Source: Chara braunii (taxonomy: Eukaryota > Streptophyta > Charophyceae > Charales > Characeae). From it: a DNA stretch of 32,104 nucleotides. Both the position numbers and the translations under genes were made by a program. The stretch lies in contig BFEA01000002.1 of assembly GCA_003427395.1 (NCBI GenBank), positions 4,052,025-4,084,128 of the forward strand, written 5' to 3'. Every line of letters begins with the position of its first letter. Position 1 is the stretch's first letter. Below the pieces are notes generated by a model that was given only the letters and a program-made list of their open reading frames with translations, was not told the origin of the DNA and did not search any database. Positions 9,983 to 20,993 of this stretch are shown here, in pieces.

Positions 9983-11728
9983 CTATCTTCTTCCAGGCTT
10001 CCCGTACGCGATGTCGGGATGCTCGGGAAACAAGCGTGGTCTCCTCTTCTTCTTCCATTGACTTAGGCCTCCTTTGTTGGCCACTATGACAGCGACGTCA
10101 CCCTTCCCAGACTCACTGCCGTCATTACCTCCTCCTCTCTCGGACTCGTCGAGGGGTAACTTCTCAACGGTGTCATCGTCAAAGACGACGAGCATGTGGT
10201 CCTGATGCGTTTGCCGCCAAAGGACCCACTTGCCGTACTCACCAACCGGTCCATACTTTACCACCGAACCATACGTGTCTTTTACGTGAGCAGTCATCTG
10301 CTCTCAATGGAGAGCAAGATCACGAAGTTGTCGATAATTTTAGTTCTCAGACTTTACCTTTGCCACGAGCTGTCCGCGAATGGGCTCGGGTAAAGCATAT
10401 GAATAGATATACAAAACCTGGTTGTCCTGCAAGTTCAACCTAGGTATCTGCAAGAGATGATCTATTTCACGTGACAAAGCATCCACAAACGTCCAACGCT
10501 TTTTGCCTATGGTGGTGAGTTCATCAAAGACCTTATCGACCATCATCCTACCAAAAAATCTCCCCTTTATTTTATGGAAAAATTGCTTGAGGGTTAGGGT
10601 CTTAGCCCACTCACCAATGTCCTCGAAGCCAACAGCGTTAGCTTCGAATATACCCACTCCTTGACCACTCCTTCCAAACAAAATGTAGAGAAGGCCACCT
10701 GACTTTCAGGCTCAACAGGAGAGGTGCTGCAATAGGTATGGATTTCAACACCCACAACGATAAATTTTCTTCCTTCTTATTGTTATAGGTGAACGACAAT
10801 TTCATTTTCACCTTCTCTTTCCTCTTCGGTTTTTTTACTTCATTGGTAGATTCTTCATTTTTGGCGGGTTCTTCTTTCTTCTCTGCCGGCTTCTCGGGTT
10901 CCTTCTTGGAACCTTTGTATTTCTCTGACGTGACCCTTATTATTGCATCCTTCATCAATTTTTTTTGGGGTTCTCTCTATACTTCCTCCCCCTGGTCTCC
11001 TCCTCAATCCTTACCTTGTCCTTACCCTTCAGAAGTCCGGTCACTGTCTCGAGTGAGACAATGTTACAATTTATTTTATTTTCAAGGTGGACGAGATAGA
11101 TCATTATAGACTGCAGAATGGATGCAAGTTCGGTGTCTGCTTCTTCGTTATGGAATCTCTGCTCCATCAGTCTCTCTTCCTATTCTTGCTCTTCTCCGGA
11201 ATTCTTAAATTTTCTTTCTTTCTTCTTTCAGTGTGTTTTTCAATTGCCTGACATTTTCCTCAATGATCTCTACAAACAATTTTGGTTTCAACTTCTTCTC
11301 TTTTTTGTCTTCTCTTTCTTTCCTTTTTTGTTCCATCTTTTCCAGATTCCGGCGATATAACGGTCAAGGGTCAATCACCCTTGCTTGATGAGTTCCTCAA
11401 TTCTCCTCCCGGTTTCCAGCATCTCAACAACTGTCTTCGCATTTTCCAGCTCACCTTCTGCAGCGCACAGATTGAACTGTCCATGCACTAGCAGTTCGGC
11501 TTCTGGTTCGGCACCGTGTATTTGATCGAGCAACTGGCGAAGAGGTCCTGCTAAAGTCTGTAGTCTTGCATCTATCTGACCACGTGTCTTGAGTTTGCCC
11601 CCTTCTTCATTGATATAAACGGTGAGAGGGATAGGAAAGAAGAAAAAAGGTATATACCGCATAAGGATGGAGGTACGCAAACATTTCCAGAGATAAGTCA
11701 TATTTCCCAGTGTGTGAATGCCGTACAA
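9983..11728 (-). pseudogene. Gag polyprotein of copy A (broken)
   Basis: Four minus-strand blocks are in order. 11375-11728 (INEEGGKLKTRGQIDARLQ, helical). 11140-11380, a Lys/Glu-rich coiled-coil (KRKEREDKKEKK). 10638-10958, a Lys/Glu/Pro linker followed by the capsid start. 10340-10681, the conserved capsid part (KTLTLKQFFHKIKGRF ... LSREIDHLLQIPRLN ... YALPEPIRGQLVAKVK), which matches the retrotransposon Gag family. 9983-10297 continues to the basic region before the zinc knuckle. Stops and frameshifts fall between blocks. The real start codon is uncertain. Forms the virus-like particle in an active element. Confidence 0.75.
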
Positions 11729-12789
11729 TGAATAAATTTAAAGCCAGAAATAAATTTCACAGCCACACACAATTTTCTTACAGCAAGAAATAATCAAAGG
11801 CAGATAAGAAGAAACAAATTCTCAATTTATTTCTAATTCTAACTTTGTTGTTTGTTCAATGTGTGATGACGTCCTATAAAAAGTGTACAGGTACCGCAAC
11901 CACGACCAGTATGATCAAGATAGCAACACATAGGTGAGTATGCACAAGAACCACAAAACAGCCAAACAGTGAGTAGGTCAGCCAACATAGCCAACAACAA
12001 TCAATCGTCATCCTTACTTCCTCTAAAATTGTACCATCTGCAGAACCAATGCAACCAGACACAAGACCCTACACGTGACACTACAACAAATCATGAAGTC
12101 GTACCGCCTGTCAGCACCCAAGTGCAAGATCAACATCTCACCCACAGCAGCGTGCTATGCATGCCACGTGTCACCCTTGGAATTCCAACACAACAACTCT
12201 ACGGACTCGGCCATGTCAGCGTCAATGACCTGGAAGGTCTACGAGGGGGATGCCACGTCAGCAATGTAAGGTATGCAAACACATCCAACAATGGTATGCT
12301 ACGTCAAATCAAAATGCGGAGCGCTCTGTCAGCAAGCAATGGCGACACATCTACGTGCCACGTCAGACAATGTCCTGCCATAATAGGAGAATGTCAAGTC
12401 AGCACCCTTATGCCCTGCCAATAATAGGAGAATGCCAAGTCAACACCCCTATGTCATGCCACATAGGCAGCACGCCTCACCGGCGGTCCCAAATCCACAC
12501 ACTCTCTCTCTACCAATGCCACGTCAGCCTGTTGCCAACGATGCTTTCGCCGGTATCCCAATGCCATGTCAACAGCAAAGCAGCACGCAAGCAATGTCGT
12601 CGTCATCTTCTTCAGAGTGTCCACGTCATCACCTTCAAGGGAGGCTGCACGCACGTGCGGTACTCAATGTCTAGACATGCGATTACTCGCGTGCGTTGAT
12701 AAACGCGTTTCGTTCCTGCACTTGCAATACCTCTCACTTACCTGGGTGCCACGTCCACACTTGATAGCAGATCGCGATGAAGGAGGTAT
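11729..12789 (-). other. 5' leader of copy A
   Basis: About 1.06 kb between PBS and Gag with no credible frame. The half nearest the LTR has repeated ACGT-core motifs on the plus strand: CCACGTCA at 12253, 12358, 12519 and 12621. A 40-bp unit is repeated twice at 12375-12460, carrying AATAGGAGAATG and AAGTCARCACCC. The function of these is unknown. Confidence 0.6.
12375..12460. repeat. ~40-bp tandem repeat, two units, in the leader
   Basis: Units start at 12375 and 12415 (CTGCCA then AATAGGAGAATG). They are nearly identical, with an A insertion in the second. Confidence 0.8.
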
Positions 12790-12801
12790 GCTCCGTTACC
12801 A
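12790..12801 (-). promoter_or_regulatory. Primer binding site (initiator Met-tRNA type)
   Basis: The minus strand reads ACA (LTR end), ATT, then TGGTAACGGAGC. This matches 10 of 12 bases of TGGTATCAGAGC, the familiar plant PBS complementary to initiator Met-tRNA, at the usual 3-nt spacing. It shows that the LTR at 12805-13818 is the 5' LTR of copy A. Confidence 0.82.
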
Positions 12802-12804
12802 AAT

Positions 12805-13818
12805 TGTAATGAACCCAGACTGGAAGATACTCGTCAGACGTGGAAGTACAAGTTGACTAAAATATGCACAATGTCTCCAACAATCGTGAAAGTGATATCT
12901 GATATAATCTCTTGTTACCAATAGACGAAGAGAGTGGAGGGGGAATAGACAATCAGAGTTTGAAAGATATTACACACTCCTTCTTCGGGCTTCCCCTTGC
13001 CTCCACGTCATCAAAAGTACCCAGTAACGAGTCAACAAATCCTGGTCGCATAGAAGTGTCACGTGGCACTACTATCAGACAATGAAGACAATCAGCAACG
13101 CTCAATATCGACGTCAACCTCAAGTAAGTATCCCGTTCCTGAATCATCTACAGATCCTGATCTCCCTCCTTGTCGCGACCACTCACCTCATGTAGGCAGC
13201 GTGGCCAATGTCACGTCAACAATAGAGACAGGTGGCATGCGCCACATCAACAATGTAGACAGGTGGCATGCACCAAATAAGCATTGTAGACAGGTGGTAT
13301 GTAGACAGGTGGCATGCGCCACATCAGTAATGAAGACAGGTGGCACGCGCCACATCAACAGAGGTTGGCGCTCAGCAGAGAAGGCGCCAATATGTTATCA
13401 TAGTCCCTCGTAGTCGTCCACAGTACCAGCGCACAACCAACGTCAAGCCAGCGTCCAACCAGCGTCGAGCCAGGGTCATGCCAGCATACAGCCATCGTTA
13501 AGCCAATGTCAAGGCAGCATAGCAAGACTGAATATTGACCTCCTTAAGACCAAGCCTTATGAAGTCTTTGACGAGGCAGTCTGGCCTCAGGTCTCCCACC
13601 CACAATCGTACAAATTGACTCACAACCGAGGGCTTGGATTGTGTACAGTCGCGGACCTCTCTTTGGTCCTATTGCTGTTTGGGTACCTGCATACAAACAA
13701 GTGTGTGCATCTGACCGGCGGCCTGGGCTGGGTCCACTTTGACTTTGACTGTTGGGCGTCAGGCAGTTGACTTTAGTCAACTGTCGCCCGCTCAGGCCCT
13801 GATTCTACATAGAGGTCA
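12805..13818 (-). repeat. Shared LTR (5' LTR of copy A and 3' LTR of copy B)
   Basis: A 1014-bp LTR with TGTAATGAACCC at the left and AGAGGTCA at the right (TG...CA). The left side is followed by a PBS, as for a 5' LTR of a minus-strand element. The right side is followed by a polypurine tract and the chromodomain end of copy B, as for a 3' LTR. It therefore serves both copies. It is collinear with 5423-6492, with a shorter 31-bp array. Confidence 0.85.
13227..13365. repeat. 31-bp tandem repeat inside the shared LTR
   Basis: Unit starts are at 13227, 13258, 13289, 13304 and 13335. Spacing is 31 bp except for a 15-bp truncated unit at 13289-13303. It is the same family as 5842-6040 but with fewer units, so the array has expanded or contracted since the LTRs were identical. 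Confidence 0.92.
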
Positions 13819-13829
13819 TTTTCCCTTTC
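13819..13829 (-). promoter_or_regulatory. Polypurine tract of copy B
   Basis: The minus strand reads GAAAGGGAAAA directly before the LTR start. It is homologous to 6493-6504. Confidence 0.7.
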
Positions 13830-13940
13830 GGCCTGGGTCTGAGTATGGCCTTGAGAGACCCTTAAACATTCCACGAGGCATACTGCATGGGTTATTGCAT
13901 TCCTGTCGGCCCAGTTTTCGAGTTTCATCGCAGAAACACA

Positions 13941-14343
13941 TCAATTTTCTTTCAGTCCAGTTTCGTATGCAGCAACAATGTCAGGAACAGTATTTAAGAG
14001 ATCCTTTTTACTGAACCATCTAGCTTCAGTCGGGGGATTGAACTTTACCTTATACTGCTTTTGCGGTTGTCCTCTGCCGCCTGTAGAAAAATAGCCTTGT
14101 TCCAAAATGTTCTCAACTTCATAGCTTTCATTCATGGATGGGGGAACACATAGATGGTCTATTAGGAAACTCAGTTCCCTGTACATATGACAAAAGTTTA
14201 GATGCGTGAAAAATATGATAGGTTCTTAGGTGAGGGTGTATATCAATTCGGTAAGAAGGTCCATTTGCATCCCCAATCACCTTAAGAACTTCCCAGGGCC
14301 CATAATAGACAGGTAGCAGTTTCCGAGATACGTTTTCTTCCAA
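13941..14343 (-). pseudogene. Integrase C-terminus and chromodomain of copy B
   Basis: 14128-14343 reads RKLLPVYYGPWEVLKVIGD and TYHIFHASKLLSYV, the GPF/Y-type module at the end of Ty3 integrases. The overlapping frame 13941-14186 reads YEVENILEQ, QYKVKFNP, EARWFSKKDLLNTVPDIVAA, the layout of a chromodomain: a starting aromatic, a central VKF where VKW is usual, a second Trp kept, and a final helix. The two modules are in different frames, so one frameshift separates them. In chromoviruses the domain is thought to steer insertion to marked chromatin. Confidence 0.8.
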
Positions 14344-14556
14344 GGAAAATTTTTAAGACTTCACCCATACCAGGTCACCTTCGTGAAACTCTGATGGCTG
14401 ACGATGTTTGTTGGCCTACTCAATCAAATGCAATTGGACTTTCTGTATATATTTTCCTTTACGTTTTCAATATCTTAAAACTGCGAATTCATGAGTGTAT
14501 GGGGGTAACCTTTGCATCTGATCCTGAGTTAGAGCATCAATGACACGTCGAAGTTT

Positions 14557-15293
14557 TCAAGCTTTATGCAGTGCATTTGGTGTTCTTCCTGTAACAATAT
14601 GTATGCTATTATTATATTCACTTGCAATCTTGGGTAAGTTATCGTCCCAATCTATTTGATCGAGTCGGACATACATGCACAAAAGTTGGCGGCACATACG
14701 ATTCATTTGTTCTGTTTGACCATTCGTTTCAGGGTGTATGCCTGGCGATATGGTCAGCCTAGTACCGTAGACTTTCATCAACTTCTACCATTTTATACTC
14801 GTGAACCGAACATCCTTGTCAGAAACAATGAATTTTGAAAATCCATACTCAAAAACCCATCGCACCTGAAATTTCTGAGTGACCACCTCAGTTCTAGCGT
14901 TGGCAGGCAAAGGAATGAACATAATATATTTTGAGACTCTATCTACTATAACCATTACCTGACTGTTGTCATTTTGGTTGTTAGTGAGGCTCATAAAGTC
15001 TATGGATCACCCGACTCACTTGGAATAGACAGTGGTCTCAACAGTTCCAACAGATTCTCATGTGAAGGTTTGTTTCTCTGACAAATAAGACAAGTCCACA
15101 CATAGGTTAGTACATCCTCTTTCATTCCCTTCCATTCAAAGCGTTCTCTTACATCGGCATACATCTTCTTACAACCAAAGTGTTCCTTAGTATCATGACA
15201 TTCCCGAATGATCAGTCTCTTGATCGGTTCTTGGTGAGGAATACATAGTCGTTCTTCGGTTTTATCTAAGTAGAAAAGGAAGTCATCAGTCAT
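14557..15293 (-). pseudogene. Integrase zinc finger and catalytic core of copy B
   Basis: 15000-15293: zinc-binding H2C2 finger, ECHDTKEHFGCKKMYADVRE then CLICQRNKPSHENLL. 14785-14994: first part of the core, MVIVDRVSKYIMFIPLP (first catalytic Asp) and FIVSDKDVRF (second Asp). 14557-14781: HPETNGQTEQMNRMCRQLL, which holds the catalytic Glu. All three DDE residues and the four zinc ligands are present, but the parts are split by stops or frameshifts (near 15000 and 14783). Removes 3' ends and joins cDNA to the host chromosome in an active element. Confidence 0.85.
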
Positions 15294-15429
15294 TCAACAT
15301 TCCGAGAATAGTTCAGGGTTCTTTTGTATGGTTCAATGACTCCAAATAAGATCACTCTTATATACCTTTCTGATTTGTTCCCTTAGTTCATTCCTGTTAT
15401 CGAGGTAGGACCGTAGGAGACAATAATTC

Positions 15430-15859
15430 CAATGAAATCTGCACACTTGGACAAAGCATCCGCAACCACATTAAACTTCTCTTTGATTGTTTTCAATTCA
15501 AAGTCAAAAGTGTTGATGAATGCGGACCATCTAACTAACTTATCAGAGAGTCTAGGTTAAGTCTTGATCCATTTCATAGTACAATGGTCTGAGTAGACAA
15601 TGAAGTGTCTCCCTAACAAGTCGTGCTTTCATGTGTCCAGTGCAACAACTAAGGCATACAATTCTCTCTCGTAGGTGGAGTTGGCTACTTTATCTGACGG
15701 AAGTCTCCTAGAGATAAACTCAATAGGCCTATATCCCTTACCGTCATTCTCCTGTAACACAACCCGAATCTCATACTGACTTGCGTCAGTTGTGATAATG
15801 AAGGAAAAAGAAGGATCGACAATTTTTAAGACAGGATACTGAGTCAATAAATGTTCCAA
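15430..15859 (-). pseudogene. RNase H of copy B
   Basis: 15629-15859 reads [31 protein letters not shown] (first catalytic Asp), RPIEFISRRL and STYERELYALVVALD (catalytic Glu). A stop follows, and the reading resumes as GRHFIVYSDHCTMKWIKT (third Asp), then VVADALSK (last Asp region). Between them the four acidic positions can be seen. Degrades the RNA of the RNA-DNA hybrid; inactive as a protein here because of stops. Confidence 0.8.
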
Positions 15860-16123
15860 TTTTCTGAACTATGATTCACAATCTTTGTTCCACAACCAAG
15901 GTTTTCCTTCTTCAGAAGTTTTCTCATAGGAGCAGCTATTAAAGAAAAGTTTCTGATGAACTTCCTATAATAACTGGCAAGTCCTAGAAAAAATTTCAAC
16001 TCAGTTATAGTCTTAGGTTTGGGCCAATCTCAAATTTGTTGTGATCTTCTTTTTTTCCGGCCTTAGTCCTTCTTCATTCACTATATGCCCCAAGTACAAG
16101 ACTTCAGGCTTAGCAAACTCAGA

Positions 16124-16436
16124 TGGTTGTCGCTGTGTTGCAGGTCGTGCGGAGCTTGGCTATGGGGTCCAAATACGTACGCAGCTGCAGGATGGTCTAC
16201 GCCCCTCGCCCTACCTACACCTCTACTCCCTAGCGCAACGCCATGTCACGCTGCTCCAGCAGTGTGTCGCCTAAGAAGTGACTTACTCGAATTGTGTGTC
16301 TTCCCTGGCATGGCCCTGCTATAAGTAGTGTCAGGCCTCGCTAGTGTGCCTCTGACCCTTAGCCTGAAGCGACCTGCCTAGGTCCCTACCGGACGTCCAG
16401 GCTCTCCCTGGTGATGCAGGAGCCCCCTGACCAGGA
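16124..16436. other. Unassigned junction between copy B and the LINE
   Basis: About 310 bp of higher-GC sequence with no recognised repeat or gene. It begins exactly where chromovirus homology stops and ends where LINE ORF2 similarity begins. Confidence 0.5.
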
Positions 16437-16662
16437 GGGGAACACACACATACAAAACTTAAAAGACCAATTGTTGAGACAAACCCAATACCGCTGGCAG
16501 GGCGCGAGGATCCGAGCTAAACTCTCCAAGCACGAAACAAAAGGAGCAATGGACGCACATTTTTTTGGCATTGCACAAGTACAAGTAAAGCGCAACACTA
16601 TCGAACCTTAACATGATCCCAATGCTGACGAGGCATCGCCCGCTCTGACAACTGCAAGGTGC

Positions 16663-17517
16663 ATGAAGATAGCTCGAGACTTCTACAAAGACTTATTCGC
16701 CTCACATATCCCACCCACAGCAGAGAAGACTCGTCACCAATTGATAGCCGACTTCTTAGTCCCGCTGGATAGGTCCCTCTCCTGGACGACCGTCATGCAG
16801 ATGGAGGAAGACAAGACGCCTGGAATAAATGGTTCCCCTAAAGAATTATGGGAAGGAATGTGGGACCCCCTGAATCAAGATTTTGTGGACTTCTATGCTG
16901 ATGTATGGAATTCGGGGGATATGAGAGAGATAATGGGCAAGGGTGTGCTTACATTACTCTATAAAAAGGACGATAAAATGAATATTCGTAACTACAGACT
17001 TATCACTTTACTCACGGTGACATACAAACTGTTGGCCAAGGCACTGGCTAACAGGATGATCCCGGTCATGGATGACATTATTCACCCCGCGCAAACAGGC
17101 TTTATGCAAAACAGGAACATTCAGGAAAACATATTACTGGTACATGAGGTCCTCCAACTGACTAAACACTCGAACTAAAATGCTGCACTAATGTTCATAG
17201 ATTTTGAGAAGGCATATAATCATGTAGACTGGGTCTTTTTGGACAGTTGCCTTCATAAAATGAACTTCGGGTCAGTATTTAGGAGATGGATACGCATCCT
17301 TCACCAAAACGCCACCACAAGCGTCCAGATCAATGGTTCACTGAGCCCTCCCATAAAACCAGAACACTTGGTGCGCCAATGGGACCCGATAGCTCCCTTC
17401 CTGTTCTTAATCATTATGGTAGCCCTGTCTGCAAACCTTCGCACAAATAAAGACATCTCCAGGATTAAAATTACCCATATCCCAGAAGAGGCAGTTTCAG
17501 TCCTTGTTTGCAGATGA
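16663..17517 (+). pseudogene. LINE reverse transcriptase, N-terminal part
   Basis: One frame apart from a stop at 17176-17178. It shows KTPGINGSPKELWEGMW, GVLTLLYKKDD, NYRLITLLTVTYKLLAKALA and HPAQTGFMQNRNIQENILLV. After the stop it continues with MFIDFEKAYNHVDW (catalytic motif A, usually LDFEKAYDRVDW) and RQWDPIAPFLF (usually RQGCPLSPLLF). The family resemblance is unmistakable. It copies LINE RNA at a nicked target. The frame ends with a +1 shift just before the catalytic Asp pair. Confidence 0.9.
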
Positions 17518-18250
17518 CCTCACGATAATGGTGGATGCCACAACCAGGAATATGGAAGAAATCCAGCACATGATGAAACGATTTTCCCATGTGTCTGACA
17601 TGATGGTTAATTTGGGGAGCAAGACACAAAGGTGGTGGATCCACTCCCAGGGGGGGCGCCCCCCAGAGACCCCCTGCATTTCATGGCAACCCCTGGAGGC
17701 TCCACTTAGAATCATGGGGGTCTTGATGACAGCAGCAGGCTGCCCGCCTAATAATGATGAATGGATCAGGGCCCCGACCCTGGGCAAACTAGCCAACTGG
17801 GGGGGAAAGTCCACCTCCCTTTTAGGAAGAACACTGGTGATAAACAATGTAGTATTCACATCACTATGGTATAAATCTCTGGTCTAGCCCTTAAGCAAAC
17901 AGGTTGTCCGCGCTTTAAAGGCCAAAGTGGCGGCCCTTTTATGGCGAGGTGACGGTGATCTACGAAACGTCATTAGTAGAGTGGCCTGGAAATCAGTCAT
18001 TCAACCTAAAAGTGCAGAAGGTCTGGGTATAATAGACCCAACAACACAGACCCAAACCCTCCGCCTACGATGGATCAGAAAACTGATCTTCGCCACGAAC
18101 TGCCCTTGGCAACCTTTGGCTTTAGAATACGTGGCACGCCTAGCTCCCCTTGCGCTCCCCGTGGTGCACCCCCTGACGTGGTTAGAGGATCGCTATTGGA
18201 CAATTCCACGGAAATGGCCGGATGAAGGGGGGTGCCCCGGCGGGCTGTAG
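17504..18250 (+). pseudogene. LINE reverse transcriptase, FADD part and thumb
   Basis: Continues the RT in the next frame: FADDLTIMVD (17507-17518 encodes FADD, the catalytic pair), then MVNLGSKTQ, LGRTLVINNVVFTSLWY, a stop at 17885-17887, and ALLWRGDGDL, SRVAWKSVIQPKSAEGLGII. This FLWRG...VAW...PK..GGLG pattern is typical of plant-type LINE ORF2 after the RT. Confidence 0.88.
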
Positions 18251-19700
18251 ATCAATTTTGGCCCTCGCTGTTGAGGAGCTGGAGGCGACTCCCCCCCCCC
18301 CGAAAGGCAGCACCCCGACCGGTGGGAGTAAGTCTTCCGACAACCCCTTTTCGGAAACCCCTGGCTTACGAACAAGCAGCGCCAAGTGATGAACAACTTA
18401 GCACGACCATGGGAGGGATGGGTGAAACGTGGAGTGATTAGAATAGGAGATATATGGAATAAAGAACGAAAGGACTGAAAGACAGCAGAGTAACTACGAC
18501 CGGTGCTAAAACACTGTCACCATATTGCACATAATTTAGACCAAGTCATAGAAAGGATACCGCTTTCGTGGTATCGGAAGCTAAGGAAGGACCCTACGCT
18601 GAAGAAAGGGGACTGGGTTGGAATCAGAGGGGACCCCGGACACCTAGGGAGAATTCAATTGACAAGAACCCAGGATGTCCTAGTGGAGAGGTATGCACCC
18701 AGCCAATCCCAGTCGCTACAAGGCAGTCGGGACCCTTTCATATGGAAGCGTACGACATAAGTTTTCCGGGTACGGGGCCTGGGCGAAGGAGAGGAGGCCC
18801 GGGCCTTTCAGCCGGCCACTGGGATACTCGAATTACCTCTCGACCCAGGGGAATGGAAATGGAAACCTAGGGCAAGGAAAATAGGCCCTACCAAGAAGAC
18901 TAGTCTTCATAAACTGACTGTCAAATCCGCCTACAAATGCTTAGACCCAAGAGACCCCTGAGAGACGTGATAAACGACAGGTGGGCAAAACATCTCAATG
19001 TGGATCGTTCCCTCCTCACACCAATCCCCTGGTTTAAGGAGCAAAAAGCAAAACCGTCAAAAGTCATCTCTCTGCAGTGGCAAATTGCCCACCGCTGCCT
19101 CCCCACCATGAATTGGCTGATTGATCACACAAACTGGAAGAGAAAGGTCAGACCCTCCCTTGGTGCCCCCAGTGTCTGCAGGCCTTCCCCAAAAGAAGGA
19201 GAGCAGAAACCATCGAACATGTGTTCATGTAGTGCCCTACGGCACAACCGACATGGCGCTGGTGGGATCGGATATGGAGGAAAATGATCCCTGACACACC
19301 ATGGCCTTGATCATAGTGGGCCATCCTCACGGGATTTTGGCCGCAGGCCCAAGAGGCACCAGTTGTTGTGGAAAACATGTTTAAAATGGGTCGGAGAGCA
19401 ATCCTATGAGGGCTCTGGTGGCAAAGGTGCCTCCTAGCCATGGAAGGGATACGTGTACAAGGGCCAGAGGTCACATAACAGATCCAACAGCAACTTAATA
19501 TGGAAATTATGAGGAGATGGCAGGTGTTGAAGTCTCAACTGGATCTCCTCCGGACAAATAAAGACATTAACCGAGCAATCTCCTCCTTCTGCAAAGACTG
19601 GTTAGGAGGAGAGAGGGGAGGATGGATAGCGAAAGTGGAATGGGGGGGAGATGAGGATGATGGGAAACCATGGGAATCAGTGGAGTGCAGGACTGGATGA
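18251..19700 (+). pseudogene. LINE ORF2 C-terminal region with zinc motif
   Basis: The coding trace shifts frames: RIPLSWYRKLRK near 18550, HKLTVKSAYKCL near 18920, then VISLQWQIAHRCLPTMNWLI (19060-19120), and in another frame CPQC (19164-19175) ... ETIEHVFM, stop at 19230-19232, CPTAQPTW. This is the reverse-transcriptase-associated zinc motif C-x2-C...H...C with one stop inside. Its role is probably nucleic-acid binding. The final 19500-19697 block has no recognisable domain. Confidence 0.8.
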
Positions 19701-19797
19701 CCATAGAACCCACCTTCCCGATGCGCCCCCCATCCGATTTCCCGGACCCCTTCCCTCCGCACCCGCTTGCTATGGTCGAGATAAGGATGGATTAACA

Positions 19798-19904
19798 GAT
19801 TGAGCTTGGATGGGTACCCTTCCCCCCTCCTTCTCGTTTCTTTTTTTCCTTCCTTTTTTTTCTTTTTCCTCTTCTTTTTTCTCTTTNNNNNNNNNNNNNN
19901 NNNN
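19798..19904. other. Polypyrimidine tract and assembly gap
   Basis: A C/T-only style tract (CCTTCC, TTTTTT runs) leads into 18 consecutive N at 19887-19904. What joins the LINE 3' end to the right flank is unknown. Confidence 0.9.
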
Positions 19905-20990
19905 ATGAAACCTCCGCCCTGACACCACTGCCGGCCTGAGTTACGAACGCCTTTTCGAACTCAGGCCCTGACACAGTCGCCGAAGGCCTGTTTTTCGTGT
20001 CTTTAGGAACTCAAAACATGTCGCATCCACCGTTGTTTCAAAAATATAATACGTCCGTTCAGACACAAGTTTGCTCTGTAGATGATGGCGTCCTGCGCTG
20101 AAGATAATTAGAAAGAATAATTAATATTGAGGTTTATATTGACGAAGTCAATAATGAGAGGTGAGAAGAGAGGATTTTCCCACACCCTCGTCTTCTACCC
20201 TCCTCCCTTCTAATATTGAGGTTTCGACTAACCCAACTACTTGCCTCATTTCTTTTTCCTCGCTTTTCCAGTCCTCTCCCTCCTCCCATTCTTCTTAGTA
20301 CTAACACTTGTTGTTGTCGTTCTCCATTGACCACCTCGTCATCCCCCCCCCCCGGGTCTGACGAGTAAAGCCGTGCCAATAAAACGAAACGTACAGTCTC
20401 CATATTAATGGGAAGAAGGAAGTGAGAAGGCGGAAGGGAGGGAATCCGATAAAGAAAGAAAAATTGGAGTCCAGTACGGAAATCAGTGAAGAAAAAGGGG
20501 CGTATATAGAAACGAGAGGTGAGAGAGGGTGATGACTTGGCATTATTAATACATTAATGAATATCTGTCGCAGAAGATGAACGTGTCAGCTATGTTGCTG
20601 CTGCTGATGATGAAAACTGGTGACGTTAAGATGACATAATGATGCTCCACAACTGGCGATCTTGAAATTTTTGGTGCCCTTGATGAAAATCCTGCACGAA
20701 ACACGAACAAAAACAAGAAAAAACACAGATAAATTTGATGATGATCCTCCAGCTTGATGATATCCTCCCGCTCTGTGTTGAAGCTTTAAATAGGGCAAGC
20801 AATCTCCACACTTCGGTCTCCTTTGGGCTGACTCCACTTTCGTCCACCTACGTCGACATTCGCCAACTCGCAGGAGCTCTCGAGCCTCTTAAAGGCATCA
20901 GCTATGGAGTACTTCATGTAGAAGACACCGGGAAAATGTTCAAATAGCAGCCACCGCCACTATTCTCCTTTTTTCTCTGTGCCTCAGGCC
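19905..20990. other. Unassigned region
   Basis: No supported gene. Small features: an inverted repeat CCTGAGTT ... AACTCAGG near 19936-19966, and a direct repeat of TAATATTGAGGTTT at about 20122 and 20211. Open frames of 60-90 codons are on both strands without recognisable motifs. Confidence 0.45.
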
Positions 20991-20993
20991 AGA

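Larger units (their letters stand above)
5423..13818 (-). mobile_element. Ty3/Gypsy chromovirus copy A, LTR to LTR, degenerate
   Basis: A minus-strand LTR retrotransposon of about 8.4 kb. The order in its own direction is: LTR 12805-13818, PBS 12790-12801, leader, Gag, CCHC zinc knuckle, aspartic protease, reverse transcriptase, RNase H, integrase, chromodomain, PPT 6493-6504, LTR 5423-6492. Protease-RT-RNase H-integrase order places it in Ty3/Gypsy, and the chromodomain makes it a chromovirus. Every domain is interrupted by stops or frameshifts, and RNase H has two internal deletions, so it cannot move on its own. The two LTRs differ at roughly 15% of sites by eye, which indicates an old insertion. 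The right LTR is shared with copy B. Confidence 0.88.
13819..16123 (-). mobile_element. Chromovirus copy B, 5'-truncated internal region
   Basis: Collinear with copy A from the PPT through chromodomain, integrase, RNase H and the last part of RT. Homology stops at 16123 (shared GCTTAGCAAACTCAGA, then unrelated sequence). The remaining RT, protease, Gag and 5' LTR are absent. The minus strand at 15860-16123 holds the RT thumb region with stops. Reading frames are better kept than in copy A, and the RNase H deletions of copy A are absent. Confidence 0.85.
16437..19700 (+). mobile_element. LINE-type non-LTR retrotransposon, 5'-truncated and broken
   Basis: A plus-strand ORF2 without its endonuclease domain. 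It begins around HIQNLKDQLLRQTQYRWQGA and runs through reverse transcriptase (about 16800-17600), thumb and connection (to about 18250), a VKSAYKCL segment near 18930, a C-terminal zinc motif (19164-19235), and a tail ending at 19697. At least three frameshifts and several stops are present. A polypyrimidine tract and an 18-N gap follow, so the 3' end and any poly(A) cannot be judged. A fragment of the same family is at 23575-23825. Confidence 0.88.
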
